From NCBI RefSeq assembly GCF_043769475.1, contig NZ_CP171729.1, positions 6,014,001 to 6,078,000 on the forward strand: 64,000 nt of DNA, read 5' to 3'. The first letter of the stretch is position 1. Each line of letters starts with the position of its first letter. The translations under genes were made by a program, and so were the position numbers. Of the stretch, positions 44,628 through 54,938 are shown piece by piece. This DNA is from Allomesorhizobium sp043769475 (lineage in GTDB: Bacteria; Pseudomonadota; Alphaproteobacteria; Rhizobiales; Rhizobiaceae). The notes under the pieces are model-generated. The model was not told the DNA's origin. It searched no databases and worked only from the letters and a program-made list of their open reading frames with translations.

Positions 44628-46205
44628 TCAAGAGGCCACGGAGGCTTCGGAGGCCTCTAAGGCAGACGGTGCCACTGCGACCCAACTACCATCCCACGCT
44701 TCATCGGCAGCGCCGTCAGGAAGACCGTCCGCATTGTGTCCGACCGCTTGGACGACGCCAAGGTGATCGCTTCCCTCGCCGCTCATCTCTAGGTCGGGCC
44801 AGCGAGCACGAAGCGTGCCGATCACTTCGGCTCCGACCTCGACTTGAATACCGACGCCACTTTGGGACACGTTCACCCGCGGCGCTCGCAGCGATTCGGC
44901 CAAACTGAATCCTCGGTCGACTACGTTGACGATTACCTGGACGATTGCACCGGGGATTAACTCGCTACCTGCAGCACCAACCGAAAGGAGCACGCGATTA
45001 CCTCTCATAACGATTACCGGTGACATCTCCGTGACGTCGCGGGCTCCGGGCACCGGATCGCGTGTCATACGATAGCTTTTTGCGGGGAGCAGCCCGAACG
45101 TGGCATCCGTCGCGCGAAGCCCGAAGTGAGGGCCGATTGACATAGTCATCGACACAGTCGCACCCTCCGCGTCGAGCGTCGAGAGATGCGTGGTATCTTT
45201 GTCCCGTATCATCTTCGCAGTCGGCGCCTTAGTGAGCCCAACGGCGGGCGTGTCCTCGGCCAAGCGGCGCGCAATCTCCGCGGCTCGAGCGGCAACGAAG
45301 TCGGGCGCAATCAGGGCCTCCAGCGCATACCCGCCCGGTTTTGGTTCTAGCGAGCCCAGGCGCTGAGGTCGGTCTCCAAAGCAGGTTTCAATGACATCGA
45401 CCAAGCGGCAGGCTTCAGCGCCCGTGAGACTATCGCCAAAAGGAGGCAAGCGATCCAGTATGGACAGCATCTGGATCAACGTGTGCCCCCAGCCCTGACG
45501 GCCGATCGTGGTGACCTGACAGTCACGAAAACGTGCGTGGAGGACGTCGCCATCCAAGGCTGCATTCGCCGCGAGATCTTCCGCGCGCCAATACCCCCCA
45601 CGGGCCCGCACCCCTTCTGCCAAGATCCGAGCGGTCTCTCCACTAGTGATTGCCGCGGCACCGCGTTCACCGAAGGCACGCAGCAACGTCGCGAGACGGC
45701 AGTGGTTGAAACGGGCTGGTGGTCCGGCATGGTCGAGATAAGGCCCGGCACCGCCCTTTGCCAACGCGTCTGCATTCTGAGCCCAAGCAGCGGCTAGGTG
45801 GCGTGGCGGAATAAAACCGTCTTCAGCCAGCCGTGCCGCCGGTGCAGCCACTACCGCAAGCGGCAGCCGGCCATGCTCTGCGTGGAGTTTTTCGAGCGCC
45901 TGAGGCAAGCACGGGATCGCAGCGCAAGCCAATGGTCCAGTGCCGAGCGTTTCGGGCAGGCAAGAAGGAATTGCGCTTGCACCGTCGATCGCTGTAAAGC
46001 GCCCTTCACGGGTCCGCAATACGATCTGACATCGTCCAATTATACTTGCGTTCGCAGGATCGGCAACACATATCGCCAAAGCAGCCGCTGCTGCCGCGTC
46101 CGCCGCTGTGCCGCCCTGCCGCAGCATCTCGGTGCCAGCTTCTGTCGCCCAGGGTGAGCCCGTTGCGACAGCCCCACCCCGGGCGATCGGATGAACGTTT
46201 AACAT
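44628..46205 (-). CDS. Gamma-glutamyltransferase family protein
   Basis: The 525-residue protein of the Ntn-hydrolase Ggt family starts MLNVHPIARGGAVATGSPWA and has GGTAADAAAAAALA. The autoprocessing and catalytic threonine lies in DTTHLSTLDAEG near residue 338, and a C-terminal block VTEMSPVIVMRGNRVLLSVGAAGS follows. The expected oxyanion glycines are in SVGAAGSELIPGA. Ggt enzymes hydrolyse or transfer gamma-glutamyl groups of peptides, usually in the periplasm, but no signal peptide is seen here. It is convergent with the regulator gene. Unlike the two Ggt fragments in this window it is complete. Confidence 0.85.
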   Translation of the reverse strand: MLNVHPIARGGAVATGSPWATEAGTEMLRQGGTAADAAAAAALAICVADPANASIIGRCQIVLRTREGRFTAIDGASAIPSCLPETLGTGPLACAAIPCLPQALEKLHAEHGRLPLAVVAAPAARLAEDGFIPPRHLAAAWAQNADALAKGGAGPYLDHAGPPARFNHCRLATLLRAFGERGAAAITSGETARILAEGVRARGGYWRAEDLAANAALDGDVLHARFRDCQVTTIGRQGWGHTLIQMLSILDRLPPFGDSLTGAEACRLVDVIETCFGDRPQRLGSLEPKPGGYALEALIAPDFVAARAAEIARRLAEDTPAVGLTKAPTAKMIRDKDTTHLSTLDAEGATVSMTMSIGPHFGLRATDATFGLLPAKSYRMTRDPVPGARDVTEMSPVIVMRGNRVLLSVGAAGSELIPGAIVQVIVNVVDRGFSLAESLRAPRVNVSQSGVGIQVEVGAEVIGTLRARWPDLEMSGEGSDHLGVVQAVGHNADGLPDGAADEAWDGSWVAVAPSALEASEASVAS

Positions 46206-47348
46206 AAATATCCCAACCCTTCCATGAATCTCGCGGATCGAGTGCGCGGCGTCGCTGAGAAGCCTAGTCCAATCTTCGCGTTACCCTAGTCGGAAGTATC
46301 ACTCATGCCGACATACTGTTTTCGCCAAAATGCGTCTGCTGTTGAAACGCGCACCGCGCATCGCAGCGTAGATTGAAATGTTAACAGCCTGCGTGACGCT
46401 AGGGATCGCCGCATAAACACGTCGATAATTCAGTAGCCGCGCCGGGACATGGCTGGCCTTTAAGGAGGATAGCGCACCGCATGCCCGGCCCTAGGGCGGA
46501 TACTTTCAAGCCGAGCGAAATCCAGCGTCTCGCTCGTTCTTCCTCGATCTGGGGCTGCCTTGGTGTGCCGCTGAGCCCCTGGCGCTGGGCGGGCAGCGAG
46601 CAACATCTTTTCGGCTTACGCGATCGTCTCCACCCGGCCGTCCTTAGAGCCTACGCTTGATCGCGGCCTTTCCAGCGCGGGCAAGAGGCGACTGCCTGCG
46701 GACTTCGTCTATATAGAACATCGACCAACACCGGAGATCGGATATATTTCGCAAATCGGCGCTAGGAGCGGACCCTTGCGCTACGCACATAGCGAGTCGG
46801 CCGCGAACGATGGAGGGATCAAGGCTTCGAGTGCGTTGATCTGACATTGGAGGGCCGGAAGAGAAGCCACAAAAGAATCTTCAGCCACTTGAGCAGGAGG
46901 CCTGGTTCTGCCCCTTTTCGAACAACACGGACGGCGCAGAAGGAGGGCAACTTTAATGACGAGATCGTTGTCGTCATCATCAGGGCAGGAAGACACGATC
47001 CTCCATCAGGACGAAGATATCCGCCCCGGTTGCCCCATAACCAAGCTGGAGCCGGCTCACGGGTCACCGCTGGCTATGCATTCATCAGCACCGACGCAGC
47101 AGGCACTGATGATGAGGATAGTCGACACGGCCAGGCGCGGCACTACCCTGCTGAGCCGTATCGGCTCATGGACGACCGCCGATGTGATCCGACTATCATG
47201 GGCAGTGCTCGATCCGGGCGTTTCGCAAGGCGCTAGACGTTATGACCGTGGTCTGAGCGGCGACCCGTCCTTATTCTTTGCAGCTGTAAGCAAACGGGGG
47301 TTGCTCGGGAGTGCCGAGCCGAGCCCCAAAGCAAAGGAAGGACGGGCC
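46206..47348. other. Region without recognised gene
   Basis: About 1.1 kb between ggt and the IS110 transposase. A plus-strand frame (from 46956) runs into the transposase, but its first 130 codons have no IS110 features. Short frames on the minus strand are equally unsupported. The ggt promoter should be near 46206-46300. Confidence 0.4.
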
Positions 47349-48458
47349 ATGGAGCAAGATAAGGTTTTTTACGTCGGTGTCGATGTGTCGAAGGCCAAGC
47401 ACGCCATTGCGATTGCCGAAGGCGGCCGCGATGGGGAAGTTCGATATTTCGGTGAGATCGAGGCGACGCCGGCGGCAATGCAGCGGTTCGTGCGCAAGCT
47501 GGAGGGCAAGCATCCGCGCCTGCATTTCTGCTACGAAGCCGGCCCGACCGGCTATGGGCTCTACCGCCAGATCGCTGAGCTCGGCCACCGCTGCGACGTT
47601 GTAGCGCCCTCGCTGATCCCGAAGCGCCCGGGCGAGCACGTCAAGACCAACCGGCGTGATGCAGTTACCCTGGCGCGGCTGTTGCGGGCCGGCGAACTGA
47701 CCGGCATCTGGGTGCCTGACGATGTCCATGAGGCCACCCGTGATCTCGTTCGGGTCCGTGCGGCGGCCAGCGAAGACTTGCGCAAGAAACGCAGCTCATA
47801 TCGTTCCTGCTGCGCCATGGCCGGATGTTTCCCGGCCGCAAGCACTGGAGCCGGGCCCATACCCGCTGGCTGGCGGCGCAGAAGTTCGATCATCCGGCCC
47901 AGCAGATCGTGTTCCAGGATCAGCTCGACGTCATCACCGATGCGCAGAACCGGCTGGATCGGCTCGATGCCCCAGCTGGCCGAGCTGGTGCCGAGCTGGT
48001 CGATGGCGCCGGTCGTGGCGGCCTATCAGGCGCTGCGCGGTGTCTCCTTCATCGTTGCCGTGACCTTTGTCAGCGAAGTCGGCGATGTCCGCCGTTTCGA
48101 CAAGCCACGCCAGCTGATGGCTTTTCTCGGCCTGGTGCCCTCGGAACGGTCAACCGGCGACACGGTGAAGCGGGGCGGGCTGACGCTGGCCGGCAACCGC
48201 CGCGCGCGCCGTGTCCTGGTGGAGGGCGCTTGGGGTTATCGCCACCCCGCCCGGGTAACGGAGCCCATTCGCGTCCGCCTCCAGGGCCTGCCGAAGGTCG
48301 TGCGTGAGATCGCCTGGAAGGCGCAGACAAGGCTTTGCGCCCGCTACCGGCGCCTGATGGCTGCGGGCAAGAAGAAACCCATCGTCATTGCGGCGATCGC
48401 CCGTGAGATGGCAGCCTTCCTGTGGGCCATAGGCCATCAGGTCGAACCGGTGCGCTGA
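47349..48458 (+). mobile_element. IS110-family transposase gene with two compensating frameshifts
   Basis: From ATG 47349 (MEQDKVFYVGVDVSKAKHAI) the protein shows the IS110 RuvC-like start (GVDVSKAKHA), KTNRRDAVTLARLLRAGEL and the C-terminal serine domain region (SFIVAVTFVSEVGDVRRF, GNRRARRVLVEGAW). Between about 47793 and 47970 a missing and an extra base put some 58 codons out of frame: the normal residues FPGRKHWSRAHTRWLAAQKF are found in another frame. The open frame is kept but the protein is likely inactive. Element ends were not located. Confidence 0.82.
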
Positions 48459-48743
48459 AGATCATCCATCACGCTTGACCACGGTCATAAGAGCTAAGCG
48501 GGCTGGTCGAAGGCCGATCTCGATGTGGTCGAAGTGAATGAGGAGTGGGTCAGTGCGTTTCAAACCACGCCGTCTTGTGCAGCTCGCATTTCAAAAGTCG
48601 AACCATTTTGAGCGAAATTTTCCTTCCCCAAGGGCTAGGCTTTAAAATGTCGCCGTCCGTCAGGCATCTTCACCGCCCGTGGCGTGGACAGTACCAAACA
48701 AGCGTGGATCAGCTACGCCACTGCATCAAAGGGGAACTGGAAC
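48459..48743 (+). other. Leader of the peptide-transporter operon
   Basis: This stretch must hold the promoter of the transporter operon. No sigma54 element was found. An imperfect GAAA-TTTC symmetry (GCGAAATTTTCC near 48609) could be an operator for an RpiR-type regulator, but this is weak. Confidence 0.3.
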
Positions 48744-50346
48744 ATGACAATCTCTCGACGCGACCTCATTAAGTTCGGCGTGGCCGCCGGAACAGCTTTA
48801 TCACTCCCATCGGTCCTGCGGGCGCAAGCGACCGTTGCACGGACGGTGCGCATGGTGAAAAACGGTGATCTCAGCGTCTTCGACCCGACCCTTACGACGG
48901 CTAACATAACTGCCGATCATGGCGCGGCGGTTTACGACACGCTCTTCGCCCTCGACTCCAAGTTCGTGCCGCAGCCACAAATGGTGGGTAGGTGGCGCGT
49001 TTCTGATGACAAGAAGAGGTATACGTTCGAGCTCCGGGATGGTCTGGAGTGGCACGATGGTACGCAAGTCACTGCCGCGGACTGTGTCGCGTCGATCCGT
49101 CGCTGGGCCCAAGTAACTCCCGGTGGACAACTGATCATGGCGCGAACTACAGATATTTCGAAGAACGACGACAAAACGTTCACGATTTCGCTTAAGGAGC
49201 CGTTGGGGCTTTTGATCAATATCCTCGCGGATATCGCAACGCCGTGCCTGTTCATCATGCGCCAGAAGGACGCGAACCTTCCCGCAACTGAACAGGTAAC
49301 GGCGAATATCGGATCGGGGCCATTTAGGTTTAACCATGCTGTTGCCAGGCCCGGTGCGAGCTTCACCTACGACCGTAATGAACAATACGTACCTCGCAAC
49401 GAGCCCCCCCGACGGATTGGCGGGTGGGAAGGTCGTGAAGGTCGATCGCGTCATCTGGGACAATATCGCCGATCAGCAGACTGCATTCGCGGCCGTGCAG
49501 GCGGGTGAGATCGATTACCTCCAATCGCCGCCGATGGATCTTCTTTCTGAAATCGAAAGTGATCCGAACCTTCAACTCACGATTCTGGACAAAGCGGGCA
49601 GCGACTACGTCCTGCGCATGAATCACCTACAAAAGCCGTTCGACAACGTCAAGGCGCGCCAGGCAATGCTTCACCTGATCGATCAGGAGGCGTTCATGCG
49701 GGTCGTCTACCCCGACTCAAAATACTTCAACACGGTCATCTCAATATTTGGCAACGAGACGCCGGTGTCAAATGATGAAAATACGGAATGGTTCAAAAAG
49801 GGTGGCGACCCTGAAAAAGCCAAGCAGCTCTTCAAGGAGGCGGGATACGCCGGCGAGAAGATCGTCATTCTCCAAGCCACGAACGTATCCGAATACAACA
49901 ATATGTCTCAGCTCCTGGCAACCACATTTCGAAAGATTGGCGTTAATGCCGAGCTTGCCCCGAGTGACTGGGGCGGTATCGTCGCTCGCCGCGCGAATAA
50001 GGGGCCTATTGAAGACGGAGGCTGGAGCATATTCGTCACGGACGAGGCGGATTATTCCCTCGGTAATCCGCTCACCACATCCTTCCTCCTCGCGAATGGA
50101 GAGAATGCCTGGTTCGGTTGGCCGAAGAGCAACGAGTTTGAGGCCCTTCGGGCCAAATGGGCAGATGTTGAAACGCTAGAAGAGCGCAAGGCGCTGGCCC
50201 GCAAGATGCAACGGATTTGGTGGGACTTTGTCGGCGACGTTAGGCTGGGTCAGGCCGTCTCACCTATCCTGCACCGGAAGGCGCTCTCGGGTCTCATTGG
50301 CATTCCGGGTGTCAGGCCGATGTGGAACATGCAGAAAGCGTCATAA
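48744..50346 (+). CDS. Peptide ABC transporter substrate-binding protein, frameshifted
   Basis: Two frames together give a family-5 (DppA/OppA) binding protein of about 530 residues. ATG 48744 (MTISRRDLIKFG) starts a twin-arginine-type signal peptide ending near LRAQA. The core has YTFELRDGLEWHDGTQVTA and, in the second frame, KVVKVDRVIWDNIADQQTAF and YVLRMNHLQKPFDNVKARQA. The switch is at a run of seven Cs (49404-49410); six would restore one frame. The permease gene begins directly after the stop. Either a sequencing error or a recent loss of function. Confidence 0.82.
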
Positions 50347-51288
50347 ATGGCGGCGTACATAATACGCAGATTGGTTTCGGCCATCGCCGTCATGGTGATG
50401 GTCGGGATTTTCGTCTTCCTGCTTCTCAGGCTGGCGCCGGGCGACCCGGCTGCGATCATCGCCGGCAAGTCGGCCACGGCGGAGGTGATCGCCGGCATCC
50501 ACGAAAAACTGGGCCTGAATGATCCTATGCCGATTCAGTTTATGCGTTGGGTGCGGGACATGCTCCGCGGCGATTTCGGCACCTCGATCTTTGCCGGGCG
50601 GCCGGTTCTCGAGTTAATCTCGCAGCGGCTTGAACCAACCCTTTCCCTGTCGATCCTGACGATGATCCTTTCGGTAACGGTCGGGGTCTCCCTCGGCGTC
50701 CTTGCCGCGTGGCGAACTGGAGGTCTCGTCGACCGCTTCCTCACGGCCTTTTCGGCATTTGGATTTTCTGTCCCGGTATTTGTGATCGGCTATTTTCTCA
50801 TATATTTCTTCGCTATCAGGACGCACTGGCTACCGGTCCAGGGATATGTGCCGATCGCTGGTGGCCTCCGGCCTTGGTTCGTGCACCTTATCCTGCCTAC
50901 GGTAGCTTTGGGTCTCGGCTTCATTGCATTCATCGCCCGGATCACGCGTGCAAGCATGCTCGAGGTCCTGTCGGAAGACTATATGCGAACGGCCGCCGCC
51001 AAGGGCGCGTCGTCCTATGCCATGCTTTTCCACCATGCCTTGAGGAATGCCGGCGTCCCGATCCTGACTGTCATCGGTCTAAGCTTTGCCTATCTCATTG
51101 GCGGGGTCGTCCTTACGGAAACGGTGTTCAACATCCCCGGTATCGGTCGTCTGGTCGTCGATGCTATCAACAACCGCGACTACCCCATTATTCAGAGCGT
51201 GCTCATCCTGACTTCGGGTCTGTACGTCCTTATTAATCTCACAGTCGATTTGGCCTATACGCTGATCGACCCCCGCATCCGGTACTGA
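50347..51288 (+). CDS. Peptide ABC transporter permease, DppB type
   Basis: The 313-residue membrane protein starts AAYIIRRLVSAIAVMVMVGIFVFLLLRLAPGDPA, the typical DppB/OppB opening. Further hydrophobic segments follow, and the ATPase-contact EAA loop is near MRTAAAKGASSYAMLFHHALRN. It is adjacent to the binding-protein stop and 1 base from dppC, so co-translated. Confidence 0.92.
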   Translation: MAAYIIRRLVSAIAVMVMVGIFVFLLLRLAPGDPAAIIAGKSATAEVIAGIHEKLGLNDPMPIQFMRWVRDMLRGDFGTSIFAGRPVLELISQRLEPTLSLSILTMILSVTVGVSLGVLAAWRTGGLVDRFLTAFSAFGFSVPVFVIGYFLIYFFAIRTHWLPVQGYVPIAGGLRPWFVHLILPTVALGLGFIAFIARITRASMLEVLSEDYMRTAAAKGASSYAMLFHHALRNAGVPILTVIGLSFAYLIGGVVLTETVFNIPGIGRLVVDAINNRDYPIIQSVLILTSGLYVLINLTVDLAYTLIDPRIRY

Positions 51289-51289
51289 G

Positions 51290-52171
51290 ATGACGCTCCT
51301 CTCCGCGCCAGTTGAATTGGTCCCCACGGGCCGCCGCCGGCTATCTGGACTCCCCCGTTTCGCAAGACGGCACCCACTGGTCCTGATCGGCGGCGGTCTG
51401 TTGGCGCTCCTGATCATTCTGGCGCTCGCCGCCCCGTTTTACGCCGGCGATCCGGTGAGCATGGATCCATTCAAGCGCCTCCAGCCGCCTTCCGCCGAGA
51501 TGTGGTTCGGAAGCGACAATCTGGGCCGGGACGTGTTTGCGCGAACGATCTTCGGCGCCCGGATCTCCCTCATGGTCGGGCTGATATCAGCGGCGTGCGC
51601 GGCTCTTGCCGGGCTTCTGATCGGTGTCATTGCCGGTTACAACCGCAGCTTCGACAACGTCGTCATGCGGGTCATGGATGGCCTGATGTCGATCCCGACG
51701 ATTCTGCTGGCCATTGCACTCATTTCTCTGACCGGCGCCGGCATCGGCATCCTCATCGTCGCCATCGCGATCCCCGAGACGCCAAGCGTCGCACGGCTGG
51801 TTCGTTCGGTGGTTCTGGGAGTTCGAGAGCGTCCCTACGTGGAGGCCGCGCTCTGCGGAGGTGCGCGCCTGCCCAAGGTACTATGGCGACATATCCTCCC
51901 GAGCACCATTCCGCCGCTGATGGTCCAGAGCGCTACCGTCTGCGCCAGCGCTATCCTGACGGAGGCGGCGCTGAGCTTCCTCGGAGTGGGCGTGCCGCCG
52001 GAGCTTCCGAGCTGGGGCAACATGGTCGCCAGTTCGCGCCTGTATCTCGCCATCGCTCCAATGACGCTCTTTGCCCCCGGTATCTGCCTTGCCGTCACGG
52101 TCCTTGCGGTCAACCTGCTCGGGGACGGACTGCGCGACATGTTCGATCCCCGCGCGAAGCGGAGGCGCTAA
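51290..52171 (+). CDS. Peptide ABC transporter permease, DppC type
   Basis: The 293-residue protein has the DppC N-terminal helix (PLVLIGGGLLALLIILALAAPF), FGSDNLGRDVFARTIFGARI and the EAA motif in YVEAALCGGARLPKVLWRHILP. It forms the second half of the membrane channel. It lies directly between dppB and the first ATPase gene. Confidence 0.92.
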   Translation: MTLLSAPVELVPTGRRRLSGLPRFARRHPLVLIGGGLLALLIILALAAPFYAGDPVSMDPFKRLQPPSAEMWFGSDNLGRDVFARTIFGARISLMVGLISAACAALAGLLIGVIAGYNRSFDNVVMRVMDGLMSIPTILLAIALISLTGAGIGILIVAIAIPETPSVARLVRSVVLGVRERPYVEAALCGGARLPKVLWRHILPSTIPPLMVQSATVCASAILTEAALSFLGVGVPPELPSWGNMVASSRLYLAIAPMTLFAPGICLAVTVLAVNLLGDGLRDMFDPRAKRRR

Positions 52172-52172
52172 C

Positions 52173-53180
52173 ATGCAGATGCATCAAACCGCAGGAAACG
52201 ATGTGCTGCTGGACGTTCGAGATCTCGAGACGCACTTTTTCGGCGAAGAAAGCGTCACCCGTGCCTTGGGGGGCATCAGCTTCCAGGTGAAGAAAGGCGA
52301 GACGCTCGGCGTCGTAGGCAGATCGGGATGCGGAAAGAGCGTCACCGCCCTCTCCATTCTTCGCCTGCTGCCGAAGCTGACCGCCAGGACTGTCGCCGGC
52401 GAGGTGTGTTTTCACGGACGCGACCTCCTGGAACTGTCCGATCGGGAGATGCGACGGATCCGCGGCAACCAGATCGCGATGATTTTCCAGGAGCCGATGA
52501 CGAGCCTCAACCCGGTCTACACGGTTGGCCGCCAGATCGCCGAGGCAGTGCAAATCCACACCAAAGCATCCCGCTCCGCGGCCATGAAGAAAGCAGAAGA
52601 CATGCTGCGGCTAGTCCGCATCGCTGACCCGGAACGGCGCGTCCGCAACTATCCTCACGAAATGTCCGGCGGAATGCGCCAGCGCGCAATGATCGCCATG
52701 GCTCTCGCCTGCTCACCGGAACTTTTGATTGCCGACGAGCCAACCACTGCGCTTGACGTTACTATCCAGGCGCAGATCCTGCGGCTCATCGTGGATCTGA
52801 AAGAGCGCACGGGAACGGCCGTGATATTCATCACGCATGACCTGGGGGTTGTGGCCGAGACATGCCAACGCGTGATCGTGATGTATGCTGGCCGGATCGT
52901 AGAGCAGGCGACCGTAACTGATCTGTTCGCGCGTCCCGCGCATCCCTACACCCAGGGTCTTATGCGATCAGTGCCTGACCGGCGGCGCGGCCGACAGCGC
53001 CGCCTTCCAGAAATTTCCGGCATTGTCCCAAGCCTGCGCGAGCCCATCGTCGGGTGCAGCTTTGCTCCTCGCTGCCCGTTCGCCATCGACATTTGCCGCG
53101 ATCAGACCCCCGCCCTACGTGTTGTTGGGTCGAGCCACGCCGCAGCTTGCTGGCGAGCCGAAGAGGTGATGGTCGGATGA
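52173..53180 (+). CDS. Peptide ABC transporter ATPase, DppD type
   Basis: The 335-residue ATPase has Walker A GRSGCGKSV, signature MSGGMRQRAMIAMAL, Walker B LLIADEPTTALD and the oligopeptide-transporter C-terminus with cysteines in GCSFAPRCPFAIDIC, which can bind an iron-sulfur cluster in this family. The start at 52173 is two bases after the dppC stop. Its stop overlaps the dppF start. Confidence 0.93.
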   Translation: MQMHQTAGNDVLLDVRDLETHFFGEESVTRALGGISFQVKKGETLGVVGRSGCGKSVTALSILRLLPKLTARTVAGEVCFHGRDLLELSDREMRRIRGNQIAMIFQEPMTSLNPVYTVGRQIAEAVQIHTKASRSAAMKKAEDMLRLVRIADPERRVRNYPHEMSGGMRQRAMIAMALACSPELLIADEPTTALDVTIQAQILRLIVDLKERTGTAVIFITHDLGVVAETCQRVIVMYAGRIVEQATVTDLFARPAHPYTQGLMRSVPDRRRGRQRRLPEISGIVPSLREPIVGCSFAPRCPFAIDICRDQTPALRVVGSSHAAACWRAEEVMVG

Positions 53181-54202
53181 ACGGTCCTCTGCTGAAAGTT
53201 GAGAATCTGACCAAGCATTATCCGCTTGGCGCGGGAATCCTGAAGAAGACCATTCCGGTGATCCGGGCGGTGGAGGATGTATCCTTTTCCGTCGAGGCGG
53301 GCGAGACGCTTTGCATTGTCGGTGAATCTGGCTGCGGCAAGTCCACCGTCGCGCGGCTTCTGATGCGACTCGTGGAGCCGACGGGCGGTCGCGTGCTGGT
53401 CGACGGGATCGATATTGCGGGACTCAAGAAACATGCGCTTCGGAATTGGCGCCGGCGGATGCAGATGGTCTTTCAGGATCCTTACTCGTCGCTGAATCCG
53501 CGCCTCACCGCTGGACAGATCATCACCGAACCCGTCGAGAATTTCGACCGCTTCAGCCATAAGCAGCGCAATGCGCTTGCTGCGGACCTTCTCCAGAAGG
53601 TGGGAATGTCGCCCGAGATGATGCACAGGCTTCCGTCCGAGTTGTCCGGGGGCCAGCGGCAGCGACTCGGTATCGCGCGGGCGCTGGCCCTCCAGCCGTC
53701 GCTCATCATCGCAGACGAGGCGGTTTCAGCCCTTGACGTATCCGTGCAGGCGCAGATTTTGAATCTGCTTCTGGATCTCCAGCAGCAGATGAGTCTCGCC
53801 TACGTCTTCATCTCACATGACCTTAGCGTCGTAGAGCACATCGGCCATCGCGTTGCTGTCATGTATTTGGGGCGGATAGTGGAACTCGCCCCATGCGAGG
53901 CGCTCTTCGCCAAACCAGTGCACCCTTACACGGAGGCGCTTATCGCGGCGGCACCAGTGCCCGATCCCAAACGGGTTCGGCTGGAGGTGCCGGTGGAGGG
54001 CGAGGTGCCGAGCCCAATCAATCCGCCGAGCGGGTGTGCCTTTCACCCGCGCTGCCCACTCGCGGTCGAGCAGTGTCGCATCGAAGTGCCGCCATTGGTG
54101 CCGATGGCAGACGGGCGCGTCGTGGCCTGTCACGTGCGCGTTCCGGCCACTGGCATCCCGGTCCTACCGGCTGCAGCGGACGATCATCGCCTGCTCATAT
54201 AG
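53177..54202 (+). CDS. Peptide ABC transporter ATPase, DppF type
   Basis: The 341-residue ATPase has Walker A GESGCGKSTVAR, QDPYSSLNPR, signature LSGGQRQRLGIARAL, Walker B LIIADEAVSALD and the C-terminal GCAFHPRCPLAVEQC. The Walker B neighbour reads EAVSALD instead of the commoner EPVSALD. It overlaps dppD by 4 bases and closes the transporter operon. Confidence 0.93.
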   Translation: MNGPLLKVENLTKHYPLGAGILKKTIPVIRAVEDVSFSVEAGETLCIVGESGCGKSTVARLLMRLVEPTGGRVLVDGIDIAGLKKHALRNWRRRMQMVFQDPYSSLNPRLTAGQIITEPVENFDRFSHKQRNALAADLLQKVGMSPEMMHRLPSELSGGQRQRLGIARALALQPSLIIADEAVSALDVSVQAQILNLLLDLQQQMSLAYVFISHDLSVVEHIGHRVAVMYLGRIVELAPCEALFAKPVHPYTEALIAAAPVPDPKRVRLEVPVEGEVPSPINPPSGCAFHPRCPLAVEQCRIEVPPLVPMADGRVVACHVRVPATGIPVLPAAADDHRLLI

Positions 54203-54278
54203 CTTAGCCTCATCCGGTGCCAATGCATCGAAAAACAATTAGAGCAGTGATACTGATGCACTTGAAACATAGGGAAAC

Positions 54279-54521
54279 ATGGATTCTCACGAAGATGGCC
54301 ACCCTGCGATCCCGCGGGATGGTGGCTTTGATACGGTAGGTTCACTCGAAACGAACGTTGCAGACAGTTTCACGATGGCGGCAGCCGGCGACCTTCTTTA
54401 CGCGCGGCCCGTAATAAAAGGCTATCACCCAGGCCTTGGCGATGTTCTCAGGATATTCCACGGGGCTGACGTGACGTTCGGCATGGAAACCAACATCCGC
54501 CCACCGCGACTGGCTGGTTGA
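54279..54521 (+). pseudogene. CapA-like (poly-gamma-glutamate capsule family) 5' fragment
   Basis: The frame contains MAAAGDLLYARPVIK and LRIFHGADVTFGMETNI, the opening metallophosphatase-type strand and loop of CapA family proteins. It ends 80 codons in, where the rest (about 300 residues) is missing. It directly follows the transporter operon, so an intact CapA-like hydrolase may once have been part of it. Confidence 0.6.
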
Positions 54522-54938
54522 GCGCTGCCGCAGTCAGGCCATCGCTCAACCATGTTCGTGTCATGGACGATCTCAGGGGTCGCCCAAGGGGCAAAGCAGT
54601 GCGCAACGCATTACCAGCCAGTGTCAGGCTCCTGCGAAAATGCTTGGCGATCTCAGCCCTGTCTGGATCAGTCCCGAAGTGCGTCACGGAAACTTTCATT
54701 TCAAACTTAACTGATCTGTGTGCTTCGCATTTCAGCAGCTGACGCACTTTGCCGCAAACCTGTCTCCCTCACACGTCATATTCCTAGAAGAGAAACAATC
54801 TCGTTGAGCAAAGCGCGAGCAGCGACAGCAGAAGCGTCTTAGCGCCTCGACTTTAAGCGGCGGCCGCCCAACGGGAATTTGTTTAACACAAAACGGGAGA
54901 CGAAACATGTGGGAGTTTGCCAAGATGGATGAGCAAGG
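54522..54938. other. Region without recognised gene
   Basis: About 420 bases between the CapA fragment and the hydrolase gene. Frames on both strands show no motif. The promoter of the hydrolase gene may be here; GGATGAGCAAGG just before 54939 is a weak ribosome site. Confidence 0.4.

Noticed and set aside
46956..47348. Upstream extension of the IS110 transposase frame
   Set aside because: IS110 homology begins at MEQDKVFYVGVDVSK (47349). The preceding 130 codons show no family features.
48600..48620. RpiR operator before the transporter operon
   Set aside because: The GAAA-TTTC symmetry is short, and no matching site was seen near ggt or the hydrolase, so it was not annotated as an operator.
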